DNA of 7,595 nt from Chloroflexota bacterium (GTDB taxonomy: Bacteria > Chloroflexota > Dehalococcoidia > UBA3495). The notes below the pieces were generated by a model. It saw only the letters and a list, made by a program, of their open reading frames with translations. It made no database searches and had not been told where the DNA came from. The stretch covers positions 1 through 7,595 of the forward strand of contig JACZRM010000078.1 in assembly GCA_022576105.1 (NCBI GenBank). The letters run 5' to 3'. The translations under genes and the position numbers were made by a program. Below, in pieces: positions 1 through 5,833 of this stretch; position 1 is the stretch's first letter, and each line of letters starts with the position of its first letter.

Positions 1-569
1 TAGCCGCCGGTGGGGTGGATGAAAGGTGGGGACTCCAGGTCAACCTCACCGCCAATGGACGAACTGCGCATTAGGACCGTTGCCGGGCCGGGCCGGCCGC
101 TGGTGGCGTGCTTGATGGCCAACTGGGTTCCCAGCACCGCTTCTTTAGGGGTGGTAGCCAAAGTGGTGTACTTGGTCATGGCTTTGAACATGCTCTGCAG
201 GTCAATGCTGCCGTACTCACCGGCGCCGGACTGGTTAGCCGGATGCTGGGCGGAGCCGCCGTCGGAGGTGTCGGTCAGGACCACCATTGGCGAACTGCTG
301 AGCATGGATTCCATAATGCCAAACGCCGCGTTGGAGCCGATGAACAGGCCCTGCCCCATGACCACCGCTGGTTTTCCGGTGGCGCGAGCGTAGGCGTCGG
401 CCATGATCGCCGCGGACTGTTCGTGACGGACCAAGATGGTCTTGATTCGGTCTTCCTTGCCGTACAGCAGGCTAAAGATCTGCCCGGTGCCGCCGCCGGG
501 TATCCCGAACACACAATCAATCCCGGCTTCTTCCAGGGCTTGAACGATCAGCTCGCTGGCCTTGGGCAT
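1..569 (-). CDS. Thiamine-diphosphate-dependent enzyme (acetolactate synthase-like), N-terminal part, runs off window
   Basis: The minus strand reads open from an ATG at 569 to the window edge, giving about 189 residues with no stop. The start is preceded by a strong Shine-Dalgarno sequence, AGGGAGGGG, three bases upstream. The protein opens with the pyrimidine-binding (PYR) fold of ThDP enzymes: 'ASELIVQALEEAGIDCVFG', then 'IPGGG' (residues 23-27) and 'RHEQSAA' (48-54). Glu50 of that last motif is the conserved glutamate that activates the cofactor in this superfamily. 'DAYARATGKPAVV' follows, and 'SGRPGPATVLM' marks the end of the domain. The central and pyrophosphate-binding domains lie outside the window, so the substrate cannot be read. 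Relatives include acetolactate synthase, benzoylformate decarboxylase and oxalyl-CoA decarboxylase. It is transcribed away from a complete paralogue at 916-2601. The family assignment is firm; the reaction is unknown. Confidence 0.9.
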   Translation of the reverse strand, partial: MPKASELIVQALEEAGIDCVFGIPGGGTGQIFSLLYGKEDRIKTILVRHEQSAAIMADAYARATGKPAVVMGQGLFIGSNAAFGIMESMLSSSPMVVLTDTSDGGSAQHPANQSGAGEYGSIDLQSMFKAMTKYTTLATTPKEAVLGTQLAIKHATSGRPGPATVLMRSSSIGGEVDLESPPFIHPTGG

Positions 570-624
570 GACCCCTCCCTAATGTCCAACAATTGGATTC
601 TGGTATCTGGGCATTCCCGAAGGG

Positions 625-653
625 ATAATACCCCGCGCTTACTACCTGGTCAA
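625..653 (-). promoter_or_regulatory. Sigma-70-type promoter of the leftward ThDP enzyme
   Basis: Read on the minus strand, TTGACC (653-648) is followed after exactly 17 bases by TATTAT (630-625). Each box matches the consensus at five of six positions. Transcription would start near 618, giving a leader of about 50 bases before the ATG at 569. A short hairpin (CCC-TTC-GGG) lies just downstream of the -10 box. Confidence 0.7.
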
Positions 654-672
654 GCTAGCCAAAGTTAGCAAT

Positions 673-707
673 AACGAAGGCCCCACTAGTTAAGTTGGGC
701 CTTCGTT
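673..707. repeat. Perfect 11-bp inverted repeat between two divergent promoters
   Basis: AACGAAGGCCC (673-683) and GGGCCTTCGTT (697-707) are exact reverse complements separated by 13 bases. The pair looks like a terminator stem, but no T-run follows on either strand. It lies upstream of both predicted divergent promoters, so neither transcript would contain it. Its centre is about 70 bases upstream of the leftward start site and about 120 upstream of the rightward one. That suits a regulator-binding site better than an attenuator. A leftover terminator from a lost gene is the main alternative. Confidence 0.6.
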
Positions 708-717
708 GATTGATGTC

Positions 718-731
718 TTGAGGCCTCTCAA
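718..731. repeat. Short palindrome TTGAG-GCCT-CTCAA
   Basis: A 5-bp inverted repeat surrounds GCCT, and the core GAGGCCTC (720-727) is itself self-complementary. It sits between the larger inverted repeat and the rightward promoter. It could be a second half of a regulatory region, but an element this small can occur by chance. Confidence 0.3.
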
Positions 732-777
732 TAGCATGGACGCTACGCTGGATATTGAAGGGTAAGCCACTCTGCCG

Positions 778-806
778 TTGACCGGTGGCACCAACTGACA
801 TAGAAT
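778..806 (+). promoter_or_regulatory. Sigma-70-type promoter of the rightward ThDP operon
   Basis: TTGACC (778-783), a 17-base spacer and TAGAAT (801-806) match the consensus at five of six positions in each box. The -35 sequence is identical to that of the opposing promoter. The spacer contains the palindrome GGTG-G-CACC (784-792), a possible repressor site. Transcription would begin near 813, leaving a leader of about 100 bases before the ATG at 916. This promoter also argues against a start at 838, which would leave almost no leader. Confidence 0.7.
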
Positions 807-850
807 CGCTCCAACTCAAAGATGAGTAGTCAATTCGGTGGATGCCATCT

Positions 851-898
851 GGCAGAAAACTCTGCCGAGGAAGGATAAATCTGAGGAAGGGCACTTCC
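851..898 (+). other. Structured 5' leader with two small hairpins
   Basis: The predicted leader contains GGCAGA-AAAC-TCTGCC (851-866), a perfect 6-bp stem, and GGAAG-GGCA-CTTCC (885-898), a 5-bp stem. Both lie just before the Shine-Dalgarno sequence AAGGGGG (905-911). I looked for TPP, glycine and T-box consensus elements and found none convincing. Effects on translation or mRNA stability are possible but unproven. Confidence 0.35.
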
Positions 899-915
899 AC
901 AAACAAGGGGGTATT

Positions 916-2601
916 ATGCGCGGTGGTGATGCGGTAATTCATGCCCTGGAAAAGGAAGGAATCAGGTACATCTCTGGGTTTTCCGGCGGGGGTTTGGCCC
1001 CGTTGTGGCCCGCGCTGAGAGAATCCCAAAGCATTAAGGCCTTTGCCACCCGTCACGAACGTTTGGGCGTTGAGGTGGCTGACGGCTACGCCCGTGCCAC
1101 CGGCCAGGTGGGTGTTGCCATGACCGGCACCGGCCCCGGAGCCACCAATACCCTCACCGGCATTGCCAGTTGCTTTGCCGATAACGTGCCGGTTTTGCTG
1201 CTGATGGGCCAGCATCCCCTGCGCCATATGGGCAAGGAATACCAGCAGGAAGTGTCCTCCAGCATTTTCGACACCCTGGTCAAGTGGAAGGGGACCTTCA
1301 CCCGCCCCGAAGAGATACCCGGTATCATGCGTCGGGCCTTTACCGCCTTGAGGTCTGGCTCCCCGGGGCCGGTGGTGCTGGAGATGCCTCAGGATGTAAT
1401 GTTGGCGGAAGCCGACGATCAAGCGCTCCACTACGACCCGGTAGGCCCCGGCCGAAAAGCCGCGCCGGACGCCCGGGACATTGAAAAAGCCGCCGAGATC
1501 CTGGTTCAGGCCAGATATCCCATACTTAATGCCGGCGGCGGAGCTCTGGGCGCTGGAGCCGCTGAAGAAGTGATGGAACTGGCGGAACTGCTGTCGATGC
1601 CGGTGGCTACCACTCTGCTGGGCAAGAGCGTATTCCCGGAAGACCATCCCCTTTCCTTGGGAGGCGGGGTCTATCCCCGAAGCAAGTACGCTTCCGGACC
1701 GGCCCTGCAGGTGAACCGGAAAGCCGACGCGGTTTTGGCGGTGGGTAATTCCTTCCGGCTGCCCAATGGCACCGATGGCCGGCCGATACCCGACGGCGTT
1801 AAGCTGATCCACATCAACGCCGACGAAGCAGACCTGAACAAGACCTATCAGGCCGATGTGCCCATATTGGCCGATGCCAAACTGGCGTTGCGGGCTTTGA
1901 TTGACGCGGTGCGAGACCGGTTGGGGCCGGGCGCCGGCGGCCTCAAAGAGGAAGTGGTCTCTGAAATCAAGCAGGCCAAGGAAAAGTGGCTGGGCGAGTG
2001 GATGCCGGTCTTCACCGATGAATCGACGCCCACCAACGGATACCGAGTGGTCTATGACTTGATGCAGGTTGTCGACATGGAACACACCATCGCCTTGCAC
2101 GATGCGGGAGGTAGCCGAGGCTACATCACACCCTTCTGGGTAGCTACCCGTCCCCACAGCTTTGTGGCGATGGGCGGGATGGCCCCGATGGGGTGGTCGA
2201 TGGGAGCGGCCATTGGGGTCAAGCTGGCCCACCCCGACCAACTGGTGGTCCACCTGCTGGGCGATGCCTCATTTGGCATGACCGGAATGGAGATAGAAAC
2301 CGCGGTGCGCATGGGCCTGCCCACTTTGACGGTGCTGATTAACAACGGTGGTATTGGCGGCGGCATGATGGGCATGGACCGTCCGGGCGGGACTCCACCG
2401 GCAATGGCGCAACTGGGCGGAAATTTCAGCGAAGTTGCTAAAGGTCTGGGGGCTTACTCGGAAAGAGTGGAAGAGCCCGCTGAGATTGCGCCTGCTTTTC
2501 GGCGGGCGATCAAGGCCACTGAGGAAGGTCAGGCGGCGCTGGTGGAAGTGATGATCAAGCCCATGCGTACCCCGGACCTTCCCGACGATTGGTCGTTGTA
2601 G
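916..2601 (+). CDS. Thiamine-diphosphate-dependent enzyme, acetolactate synthase-like, complete
   Basis: This 561-residue protein has the usual length and three-domain order of acetolactate-synthase-type ThDP enzymes. The PYR domain carries 'RHERLG' with the cofactor-activating Glu48, then 'DGYARATGQVGVAM'. The central domain begins near 185 and includes 'NAGGGALGAGA'. The pyrophosphate-binding domain carries 'GGMAPMGWSMGAAIG' and the metal-ThDP motif running from Gly449-Asp450 to Asn476-Asn477. That motif reads GDA rather than the common GDG; the metal ligands Asp450 and Asn477 are kept. The enzyme is expected to be cytosolic and to decarboxylate or carboligate a 2-oxo acid or acyl-CoA. The substrate cannot be told from the sequence, and no small regulatory subunit is nearby, so a biosynthetic IlvB role is not favoured. 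I chose ATG 916 over an in-frame ATG at 838 because homology starts there and AAGGGGG lies just upstream. It is probably the first gene of a three-gene operon. Confidence 0.92.
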   Translation: MRGGDAVIHALEKEGIRYISGFSGGGLAPLWPALRESQSIKAFATRHERLGVEVADGYARATGQVGVAMTGTGPGATNTLTGIASCFADNVPVLLLMGQHPLRHMGKEYQQEVSSSIFDTLVKWKGTFTRPEEIPGIMRRAFTALRSGSPGPVVLEMPQDVMLAEADDQALHYDPVGPGRKAAPDARDIEKAAEILVQARYPILNAGGGALGAGAAEEVMELAELLSMPVATTLLGKSVFPEDHPLSLGGGVYPRSKYASGPALQVNRKADAVLAVGNSFRLPNGTDGRPIPDGVKLIHINADEADLNKTYQADVPILADAKLALRALIDAVRDRLGPGAGGLKEEVVSEIKQAKEKWLGEWMPVFTDESTPTNGYRVVYDLMQVVDMEHTIALHDAGGSRGYITPFWVATRPHSFVAMGGMAPMGWSMGAAIGVKLAHPDQLVVHLLGDASFGMTGMEIETAVRMGLPTLTVLINNGGIGGGMMGMDRPGGTPPAMAQLGGNFSEVAKGLGAYSERVEEPAEIAPAFRRAIKATEEGQAALVEVMIKPMRTPDLPDDWSL

Positions 2602-2689
2602 CCCGAGTGTGGGTGTACCGAGCGGTGGTGCATCGAAAAATTGACCCGGGCTGCCCGCCTTTAACTGGAAATGCTGGGCGGCCTTGCTG

Positions 2690-3415
2690 ATGAACCGCCT
2701 TTCCTGGGTTATTCTGGTCTTTGCCATCGGGTTCGCGGCGGTCCATCTGGTGCCTCTGTTGGTGTGGAAGCCCTGGCCGGCGAACTCGTTGATTGGCGTC
2801 GGCACTGCTCTGGACCTGCTCAGCCCGCTAATCATGCTTCCTATGTATATGTTGCTGTACCAATGGGGACACAACCGAACGCCAGTACAATCGTCACAAC
2901 CGTCGATGTGGTGGGGCCTTGCCTTCCTGGTGTTTGCCGTCCTGTGGGTTGAAGGACACGGTATGCACCTCGCGGCCAACGCGATCAGCCTCGCATTGAA
3001 AGCGGCGAATATTAGTGGCAAGCCCTACGCGGTAACCTACCTATTTGACGAAGTAATCAGTCATTACCTGTGGCATCTGGGCATGGTTGGCCTTTCAGCA
3101 TTGGTGGTTGTTCGTGAATGGTTGAAACCGGTGCCCGGCCAAACCGCGCCCTGGATGCTGATACTACCGGCGGGACTGGTCTACGGGGGAATATTTTTCG
3201 GCGCAGTAACCGAGGGAGGCACCTGGCCGTTGGGTCTGACCTTCGCCGTGGTCTTCTGCGTCGGGGGTTTGGTTTTGGGTCGAGCAAGGTTGAGGACTCA
3301 GCCGCTGCTGGCCTTCTTTTCCACCGGCTACCTGGTAGCCGCGGTTTGTTTCGTAGCCTGGGCGGTTATATGGGGTGGAATGCCTCAGTTCACTGAAGTT
3401 GGGCTGATCAAGTAG
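2690..3415 (+). CDS. Seven-helix integral membrane protein with His/Asp/Glu-rich motifs, function unknown
   Basis: I do not recognise a named family. The 241-residue protein has seven hydrophobic segments, near residues 6-26, 35-57, 74-101, 117-141, 155-174, 179-197 and 206-228. Polar residues cluster strikingly in the third and fourth segments: 'VEGHGMHLAAN' (87-97) and 'DEVISHYLWHLG' (120-131). These supply Glu88, His90, His93, Asn97, Asp120, Glu121, His125 and His129. His19, Asp42 and Glu175 are further intramembrane candidates. The spacing (HxxH, then DExxxHxxxH) suggests a metal or haem site within the membrane, but that is inference. It lies 88 bases after the ThDP enzyme and 42 before the amidase, probably in one transcript. 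ATG 2690 was chosen because GGCGG lies 8 bases upstream; TTG at 2684 is an in-frame alternative. The ribosome binding site is weak. A transporter, or an enzyme like the alkaline ceramidase/CREST group, are alternatives. Confidence 0.8.
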   Translation: MNRLSWVILVFAIGFAAVHLVPLLVWKPWPANSLIGVGTALDLLSPLIMLPMYMLLYQWGHNRTPVQSSQPSMWWGLAFLVFAVLWVEGHGMHLAANAISLALKAANISGKPYAVTYLFDEVISHYLWHLGMVGLSALVVVREWLKPVPGQTAPWMLILPAGLVYGGIFFGAVTEGGTWPLGLTFAVVFCVGGLVLGRARLRTQPLLAFFSTGYLVAAVCFVAWAVIWGGMPQFTEVGLIK

Positions 3416-3457
3416 TGGGCCACGGTGGTCTTACCTTAAAGATTGGAGAGTGCGGGT

Positions 3458-4567
3458 ATGAAAAGCGTCGAAATCGACCGGCAAAAACGCCTGAAGGAAG
3501 AACCTGGCAAGGGACACAACCGCTGGCACCCGGACATACCTCCAATATTGGAAGTCGATCCAGGGGAAGATGTCCTGTTGGAGACGCGCGACGCCTCCGA
3601 TGGACAGATTAAAAAAGAAATGACCGTCGATGATCTGGGAAACCTGGACAGTAAGGTAGCCCATCCTCTGACCGGCCCGGTTTACATAAAGGGGGCCCAG
3701 CCGGGAGACCTGTTGGAAATAGAGTATGTCGACATCCTGCCTCAACCTTACGGGTGGACTCGCAACCGGCCCGGCGCCGGCTTCCTGCGCGACCTGTTTC
3801 CTGAACCTTATCTGGCCCATTGGGACATTCAGGGTGATTGGGCCACCTCGGCGCAGATTCCCGGTGTCCGCATCCACAACGGTTCCTTCATGGGGACGGC
3901 AGGGATTGCGCCCTCTAAGGAACAACTTGGCCAGTGGACGCAGCGGGAGGCAGACCTGGTCCGGCGCGGCGGCACCGCTTATCCGCCCGACCCCGAGGAT
4001 GCGGTCCCCGGTTCGGGACCGATCGCCAGTCAGGGGCTGCGGACCATACCGCCCAGGGAAAACTGCGGGAATGTGGACGCCAAGCAACTGACCAAAGGCT
4101 CCAAGCTCTTCATACCGGTCAACGTTGAAGGCGCGCTCTACTCGACTGGAGACGGGCACTTCGCCCAGGGAGACTCGGAGTGCTGCATTACCGCCATTGA
4201 AATGGGCGCGTCCGCCGTCGTGCGGTTTAAAATCCACCAGGGGGAGGCAGCGGCGCGAGGGATCAAGTTTCCCAGGTTTTCTCATCCCGGCTATTTCGCT
4301 CCGCCGGAGTGGGCCGCCCCCAGAAACTTCATCGCGACGATGGGAATGCCAATTCGCGATGACGGGACTCAGGAGGGCGAAGACCTGACCCTGGCGGCCC
4401 GCAACGCGCTGGTCAACATGATTGAGCTGCTTCAGGAAAGGGGCTGGACCAGGGAGCAGGCCTACATTATTTGCAGTGTGGCGGTGGACTTGAAGATCAG
4501 TAATGCGGTGGACTTGCCTAACGTTACCGTGTCGGCATTTTTGCCGGAGGACATTTTTCAGGGTTGA
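3458..4567 (+). CDS. Acetamidase/formamidase family protein (FmdA/AmdA type)
   Basis: The 369-residue product belongs to the acetamidase/formamidase family, cytosolic enzymes that hydrolyse short amides such as formamide to the carboxylate and ammonia. Family signatures appear in the usual order: 'HNRWHPDIPP' (20-29), 'WDIQGDW' (122-128), 'IPGVRIHNGSFMG' (134-146) followed by 'APS' (151-153), 'ENCGNVD' (201-207), the core 'GDGHFAQGDSE' (231-241), and 'AVDLPNVTVSAFLPEDIF' near the C-terminus. Classic formamidases are around 400 residues, so this one is slightly short but looks intact. The start at ATG 3458 is supported by GGAGAG at 3445-3450, seven bases upstream; an in-frame TTG at 3443 is less likely. 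It closes the operon begun by the ThDP enzyme. Many family members have untested substrates, so the actual amide is unknown. Co-location with a ThDP enzyme could mean a pathway that releases formamide or a related amide. Confidence 0.9.
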   Translation: MKSVEIDRQKRLKEEPGKGHNRWHPDIPPILEVDPGEDVLLETRDASDGQIKKEMTVDDLGNLDSKVAHPLTGPVYIKGAQPGDLLEIEYVDILPQPYGWTRNRPGAGFLRDLFPEPYLAHWDIQGDWATSAQIPGVRIHNGSFMGTAGIAPSKEQLGQWTQREADLVRRGGTAYPPDPEDAVPGSGPIASQGLRTIPPRENCGNVDAKQLTKGSKLFIPVNVEGALYSTGDGHFAQGDSECCITAIEMGASAVVRFKIHQGEAAARGIKFPRFSHPGYFAPPEWAAPRNFIATMGMPIRDDGTQEGEDLTLAARNALVNMIELLQERGWTREQAYIICSVAVDLKISNAVDLPNVTVSAFLPEDIFQG

Positions 4568-4570
4568 GGG

Positions 4571-4600
4571 TTGATTGGTTGATTGTTGGTTGATTGATTG
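4571..4600. repeat. Degenerate TTGATTG simple repeat just after the amidase stop
   Basis: TTGATTG occurs at 4571, 4579, 4590 and 4594 (the last two overlap) within 30 bases, and the preceding GGGTTGAGGG has the same flavour. It starts three bases after the stop codon. It looks like a slippage-prone microsatellite-like tract and is not a terminator. Confidence 0.7.
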
Positions 4601-4681
4601 AAGGGGATTGGGCCAATTTGGATCAGTGATTCCGGGAACTAAGTAATGGCCCGCCAAAACCTAAGAACTCCTAACGGACTT

Positions 4682-4823
4682 GTTATTCTGAACCGGAGCG
4701 AAGTGGAAGTGAAGAATCTAAGATTCTTCGTCGCGGCTTATATCCTAGGCCACTTCGACCAACTCAGAGCCTGCCCTGAGTTCATCGAAGGGACAGGTGG
4801 GCCGAGGGGCTCTTCAGAATGAC
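4682..4823. mobile_element. MITE-like folded intergenic repeat with imperfect 11-bp terminal inverted repeats
   Basis: GTTATTCTGAA (4682-4692) and TTCAGAATGAC (4813-4823) are reverse complements at 10 of 11 positions. GAGC/GCTC (4696-4699 with 4809-4812) extends the stem past a three-base bulge. Inside are an 8-bp stem CGAAGTGG/CCACTTCG (4699-4706 with 4750-4757), enclosing the perfect palindrome GAAGAATCT-A-AGATTCTTC (4711-4729), and a second hairpin CCTGCCCT/AGGG-A-CAGG (4770-4797). The result is a branched, tRNA-sized fold with no reading frame. It resembles a class of dispersed intergenic repeats seen in many bacterial genomes with 'CTGAGCGAAG...GAATCT' cores. I see no clear target-site duplication and no second copy in the window, so mobility is inferred. 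Confidence 0.65.
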
Positions 4824-4856
4824 CATGGATTTATTTTGATAGGGACTCTATAAAGA

Positions 4857-4881
4857 AAGAAGACGGCCAAGCCGTCTTCTT
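4857..4881. terminator. Bidirectional hairpin terminator between convergent genes
   Basis: AAGAAGACGGC (4857-4867), the loop CAA, and GCCGTCTTCTT (4871-4881) form a perfect 11-bp stem. On the minus strand the stem runs into TCTTTAT, giving a U-rich tail suited to ending the HTH gene 136 bases upstream. On the plus strand the stem's own T-rich arm is followed by CAGTTCAT, so it may also end the ThDP-amidase operon. Confidence 0.75.
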
Positions 4882-5016
4882 CAGTTCATATATCGGTGCT
4901 ATTAACCGCACTATCCCAAGCTACCTCACCGTCTCATCTAGCTGCCTATTTGACTCTCCCGTTAGTACCAGCTTGAGGCTCAAGGACTAGGAAGAGGTCT
5001 TCTAAGTCGAGTGGCT
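4882..5016. other. Non-coding 3' region with two minor palindromes
   Basis: No gene is apparent here. CTTGAG-G-CTCAAG (4972-4984) and GAAGA-GG-TCTTC (4991-5002) are small hairpins that would lie in the 3' untranslated part of the HTH gene's transcript. Both are short enough to be chance. Confidence 0.4.
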
Positions 5017-5241
5017 TTAGCTGGCCCGTTTGACTTCCAGAGTTTCGCCCGGCGCCAATGCAACCCGCCGTACATTTATACCCAACTTCAGGAGCCAGTA
5101 ACCCAGAGTAGCCTTGCTCACTCCCAGGTCGTCGGCGGTTACGGACAGGCCGCGCTCGTTGACCATTTCTGGAAGTAGGCGTTCCAACGGCCGCTGGTGT
5201 TCATTCTCTACCCGAAGCATCAACTTAGTCTTCCTTGCCAA
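5017..5241 (-). CDS. Small helix-turn-helix DNA-binding protein (74 aa)
   Basis: The favoured start is TTG at 5241, preceded by AGGAGGG four bases upstream. A longer in-frame reading from ATG 5325 would begin inside the -35 box of the best promoter and lacks such a site. The 74-residue protein opens with a basic segment, 'ARKTKLMLR'. An amphipathic helix follows (18-30), then a helix-turn-helix, 'LSVTADDLGVSKATLGYWLL' (32-51), in which 'TADDLGV' packs against the recognition helix 'SKATLGYWLLKLG'. It ends in a strand-like basic tail. Short proteins of this build are usually transcriptional regulators or phage/plasmid-type repressors. I do not recognise a named family. Its own leader carries a phased direct-repeat array, suggesting autoregulation (inference). 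It converges on the amidase operon and shares its terminator. Confidence 0.75.
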   Translation of the reverse strand: MARKTKLMLRVENEHQRPLERLLPEMVNERGLSVTADDLGVSKATLGYWLLKLGINVRRVALAPGETLEVKRAS

Positions 5242-5251
5242 AGTACCCTCC

Positions 5252-5288
5252 TGTGACTTTTTGTGATTTGAACTGTGAGGTTCTGTGA
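5252..5288. promoter_or_regulatory. Array of four TGTGA direct repeats in the HTH gene leader (putative operator)
   Basis: TGTGA (TCACA on the coding strand of the HTH gene) occurs at 5252, 5262, 5274 and 5284, spaced 10, 12 and 10 bases. The last three sit in a T/G-rich context. The array runs from just after the predicted start site to the base before the Shine-Dalgarno sequence. Near-helical phasing puts the copies on one face of the DNA, as expected of cooperative binding sites. Confidence 0.55.
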
Positions 5289-5289
5289 T

Positions 5290-5306
5290 GTACCATACGG
5301 TACCAT
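5290..5306. promoter_or_regulatory. GTACCAT direct repeat overlapping the -10 region
   Basis: GTACCAT occurs at 5290-5296 and 5300-5306, again 10 bases apart, covering the predicted -10 hexamer of the leftward promoter. It continues the phased pattern of the adjacent TGTGA array, but with a different unit sequence. Confidence 0.5.
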
Positions 5307-5325
5307 CTGTTCGCAATTTTGTCAA
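5297..5325 (-). promoter_or_regulatory. Promoter of the HTH gene with AT-rich upstream element
   Basis: On the minus strand a perfect TTGACA (5325-5320) is followed after 17 bases by TACCGT (5302-5297). The latter keeps only the most conserved TA...T positions of a -10 box. The bases upstream (5331-5372) are very AT-rich and include TTAATTAA, resembling an UP element. Transcription would start near 5290. Confidence 0.6.
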
Positions 5326-5833
5326 TACTTGGCTTAATTAATTCTTAAAAAAGTATAAGAAAAGTTTAGAACAAGCGTGAGCAGCTACGATTAGTGAATA
5401 TTTGCGAATCTAAATCGGTTTTTCCCGGTACAGGGCCGCTGCCACGCCGCCCAGGTCTTGACTAGGGAATTCCCCCAGGTGAAGCAGGTGCGTGGGTAAG
5501 TTTGGTAGTGTGTTTGGTTTGATTTGGTGGTGAGTTGGCTGCCTTGCTAGGTAGGCCAGCCCCCTTGACTATAGGTGGGTAATAGGCCGCAAAATGGATT
5601 TGGGTCTCGGCGGTGAATCGATGGGACGCAGCATCTGAAGGTATGGTATCTTCGGTGAAGTACCCGATGGCTGAGAATAGGACCCCATTATTGAGAAAAA
5701 TGTACTATTGAATGGACTGTCAATGGAACTGAAACGACCGGAAATAAAGGTACTGGTTAAGAGCTAATCGACATCCCCGGGGAATTTGGAGAATGGCGCG
5801 AATTGGTCGGTCGATTGTCGTTGGCGATATAGA
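5326..5833. other. Long non-coding stretch with AT-rich and G/T-rich segments
   Basis: About 500 bases separate the HTH promoter from the DedA gene. The first 45 are AT-rich (upstream element of the HTH promoter). A possible decayed gene end lies at 5410-5502. A strongly G/T-rich plus strand (about 5490-5550, repeated TTTGG/GGTTTG words) follows. From 5550 to 5833 I find no gene, RNA or clear promoter; TACTAT at 5703 is a possible -10 without a matching -35. The DedA promoter presumably lies here. Confidence 0.5.
5410..5502 (-). pseudogene. Possible decayed C-terminal coding remnant
   Basis: On the minus strand an open stretch ends at a TAG (5412-5410). It encodes a tail containing 'HLGEFPSQDLGGVAAALYR', in which most codons end in G or C like the intact neighbours. 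It resembles a genuine protein C-terminus more than random intergenic sequence. No start or ribosome binding site is visible, and upstream the frame turns into low-complexity G/T-rich DNA and meets a stop near 5570. I do not recognise the family. A chance reading frame is a real alternative. Confidence 0.3.

Noticed and set aside
108..668. A plus-strand frame of 186 codons over the left edge
   Set aside because: The minus strand here encodes the conserved ThDP N-terminal domain with a strong ribosome binding site; the plus frame is its shadow.
673..707. Inverted repeat read as an intrinsic terminator
   Set aside because: No T-run follows on either strand and no gene ends nearby in either direction within the window.
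784..792. GGTGGCACC resembling the core of a T-box leader
   Set aside because: It lies between the -35 and -10 boxes of a strong promoter, so it would not be transcribed, and no specifier stem or downstream terminator/antiterminator pair is present.
655..2253. A 532-residue open frame on the minus strand antisense to the ThDP enzyme
   Set aside because: It mirrors a clearly conserved gene, its translation is low-complexity (His, Gly, Gln and Arg rich), it has no recognisable domain, and it would cross both intergenic promoters. It is a high-GC shadow frame.
3431..4657. A 408-residue open frame on the minus strand antisense to the amidase
   Set aside because: The opposite strand shows unmistakable formamidase motifs throughout; the antisense product lacks any recognisable motif or ribosome binding site.
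5252..5306. Short repeats read as a CRISPR array
   Set aside because: Units are only 5-7 bases at 10-12 base intervals with no unique spacers, and no cas genes are present.
5565..5600. TTGACT as a -35 box for the DedA gene
   Set aside because: No acceptable -10 hexamer lies 16-18 bases downstream.
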